From Cylicocyclus nassatus (taxonomy: Eukaryota; Nematoda; Chromadorea; Rhabditida; Strongylidae): a stretch of 64,000 bases of DNA. Each line of letters begins with the position of its first letter. Within the stretch, counting starts at the first letter, position 1. Location of the stretch: assembly GCA_958299035.1 (NCBI GenBank), contig CATQJL010000305.1, forward strand, positions 36,283,733 through 36,347,732, read 5' to 3'. Below the pieces are notes generated by a model. That model searched no databases. It worked only from the letters and a program-made list of their open reading frames with translations, and was not told the origin of the DNA. The position numbers and the translations under genes were made by a program. Positions 63,852-64,000 of this stretch are shown piece after piece.

Positions 63852-64000
63852 ATTCTTTTGCACTTGTGTAGTAAACGATCCATGACTGGTGCTTGAGCCC
63901 TTAAATAGAAATTAAAGGATTTGGAGTCTGACCAGGGTTTTTTCTAAGAGCGGGATTCGAGCCTTGGTCCAAAGAGTCATAACGGCGACAAATAGCACTG

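Larger units (their letters stand above)
1..64000 (+). repeat. tandem array of tRNA-iMet units (219 copies)
   Basis: The whole window is a head-to-tail array with one tRNA-iMet gene per unit. Gene-to-gene distances fall in discrete classes: 272, 275-277, 292, 299, 303-309, 311 and 318-319 bp. They differ by indels in the spacer. All genes point the same way; I saw no inverted unit. The array runs off both ends. Every non-tRNA stretch is spacer of the same family, so there is no unique gene-free region apart from the insertion at 802-923. Confidence 0.97.

Noticed and set aside
1..64000. CRISPR array
   Set aside because: Units are about 276-319 bp with a eukaryotic tRNA in each and no short repeat with unique spacers.

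Overview
The window is one uninterrupted, head-to-tail tandem array of eukaryotic initiator tRNA-Met genes (tRNA-iMet, anticodon CAT). I located 219 copies by eye, all on the + strand, spaced 272-319 bp apart (one gap of 406 bp holds an insertion). There is no protein-coding gene. The many 60-146 codon open frames on both strands are repeat shadows that run through the tRNA genes.

The consensus tRNA is 72 nt and folds into a clean cloverleaf. It has the eukaryotic initiator hallmarks: an A1-T72 pair, three G-C pairs at the base of the anticodon stem, and a T loop with A54 and A60 in place of the T-psi-C sequence. C33 (not T33) before the anticodon is, as I recall, an animal initiator feature, so a metazoan nuclear genome is the best guess; I cannot name the species. 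There is no encoded CCA and no intron. Each gene has an internal A box and B box, and a T4 tract four bases after the 3' end. A second T6-T8 tract lies about 160 bp after the gene start.

Letter codes used in the entries give standard tRNA position and the change (G24A = G at position 24 is A). About 92 of the 219 copies match the consensus; the rest fall into recurrent subfamilies: G24A (about 30), G24A plus A58G (about 34, all right of 36 kb), C56T, G43C/C66A, G5A, G5T, T51C, G31C, C71A, and four copies with anticodon TAT. The spacer between genes (about 200-247 bp) is nearly as conserved as the genes. It comes in a short form (unit about 276 bp) and a long form (unit about 304-308 bp). The long form carries an extra ~32 bp that completes a minus-strand tRNA-like A box facing a B-box-like site.

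Layout: 0-3 kb mixed units, with a 122-bp palindromic MITE-like insertion at 802-923; 3-10 kb, three copies of a 6-7 unit block; 11-15 kb, a 1,444-bp five-unit block; 15-24 kb, a mosaic with 2.1-3.3 kb offsets; 24-27 kb, units with a 16-bp spacer deletion and TAT anticodons; 27.8-33.9 kb, a 3,148-bp offset duplication; 36-43 kb, alternating damaged subtypes; 46-56 kb, two tandem copies of a 4,927-bp, 17-gene block; 56-59.7 kb, a 1,730-bp duplication; 59.7-62.3 kb, an 852-bp trimer repeated three times. The structure fits repeated unequal exchange of an array that behaves like a tRNA satellite.
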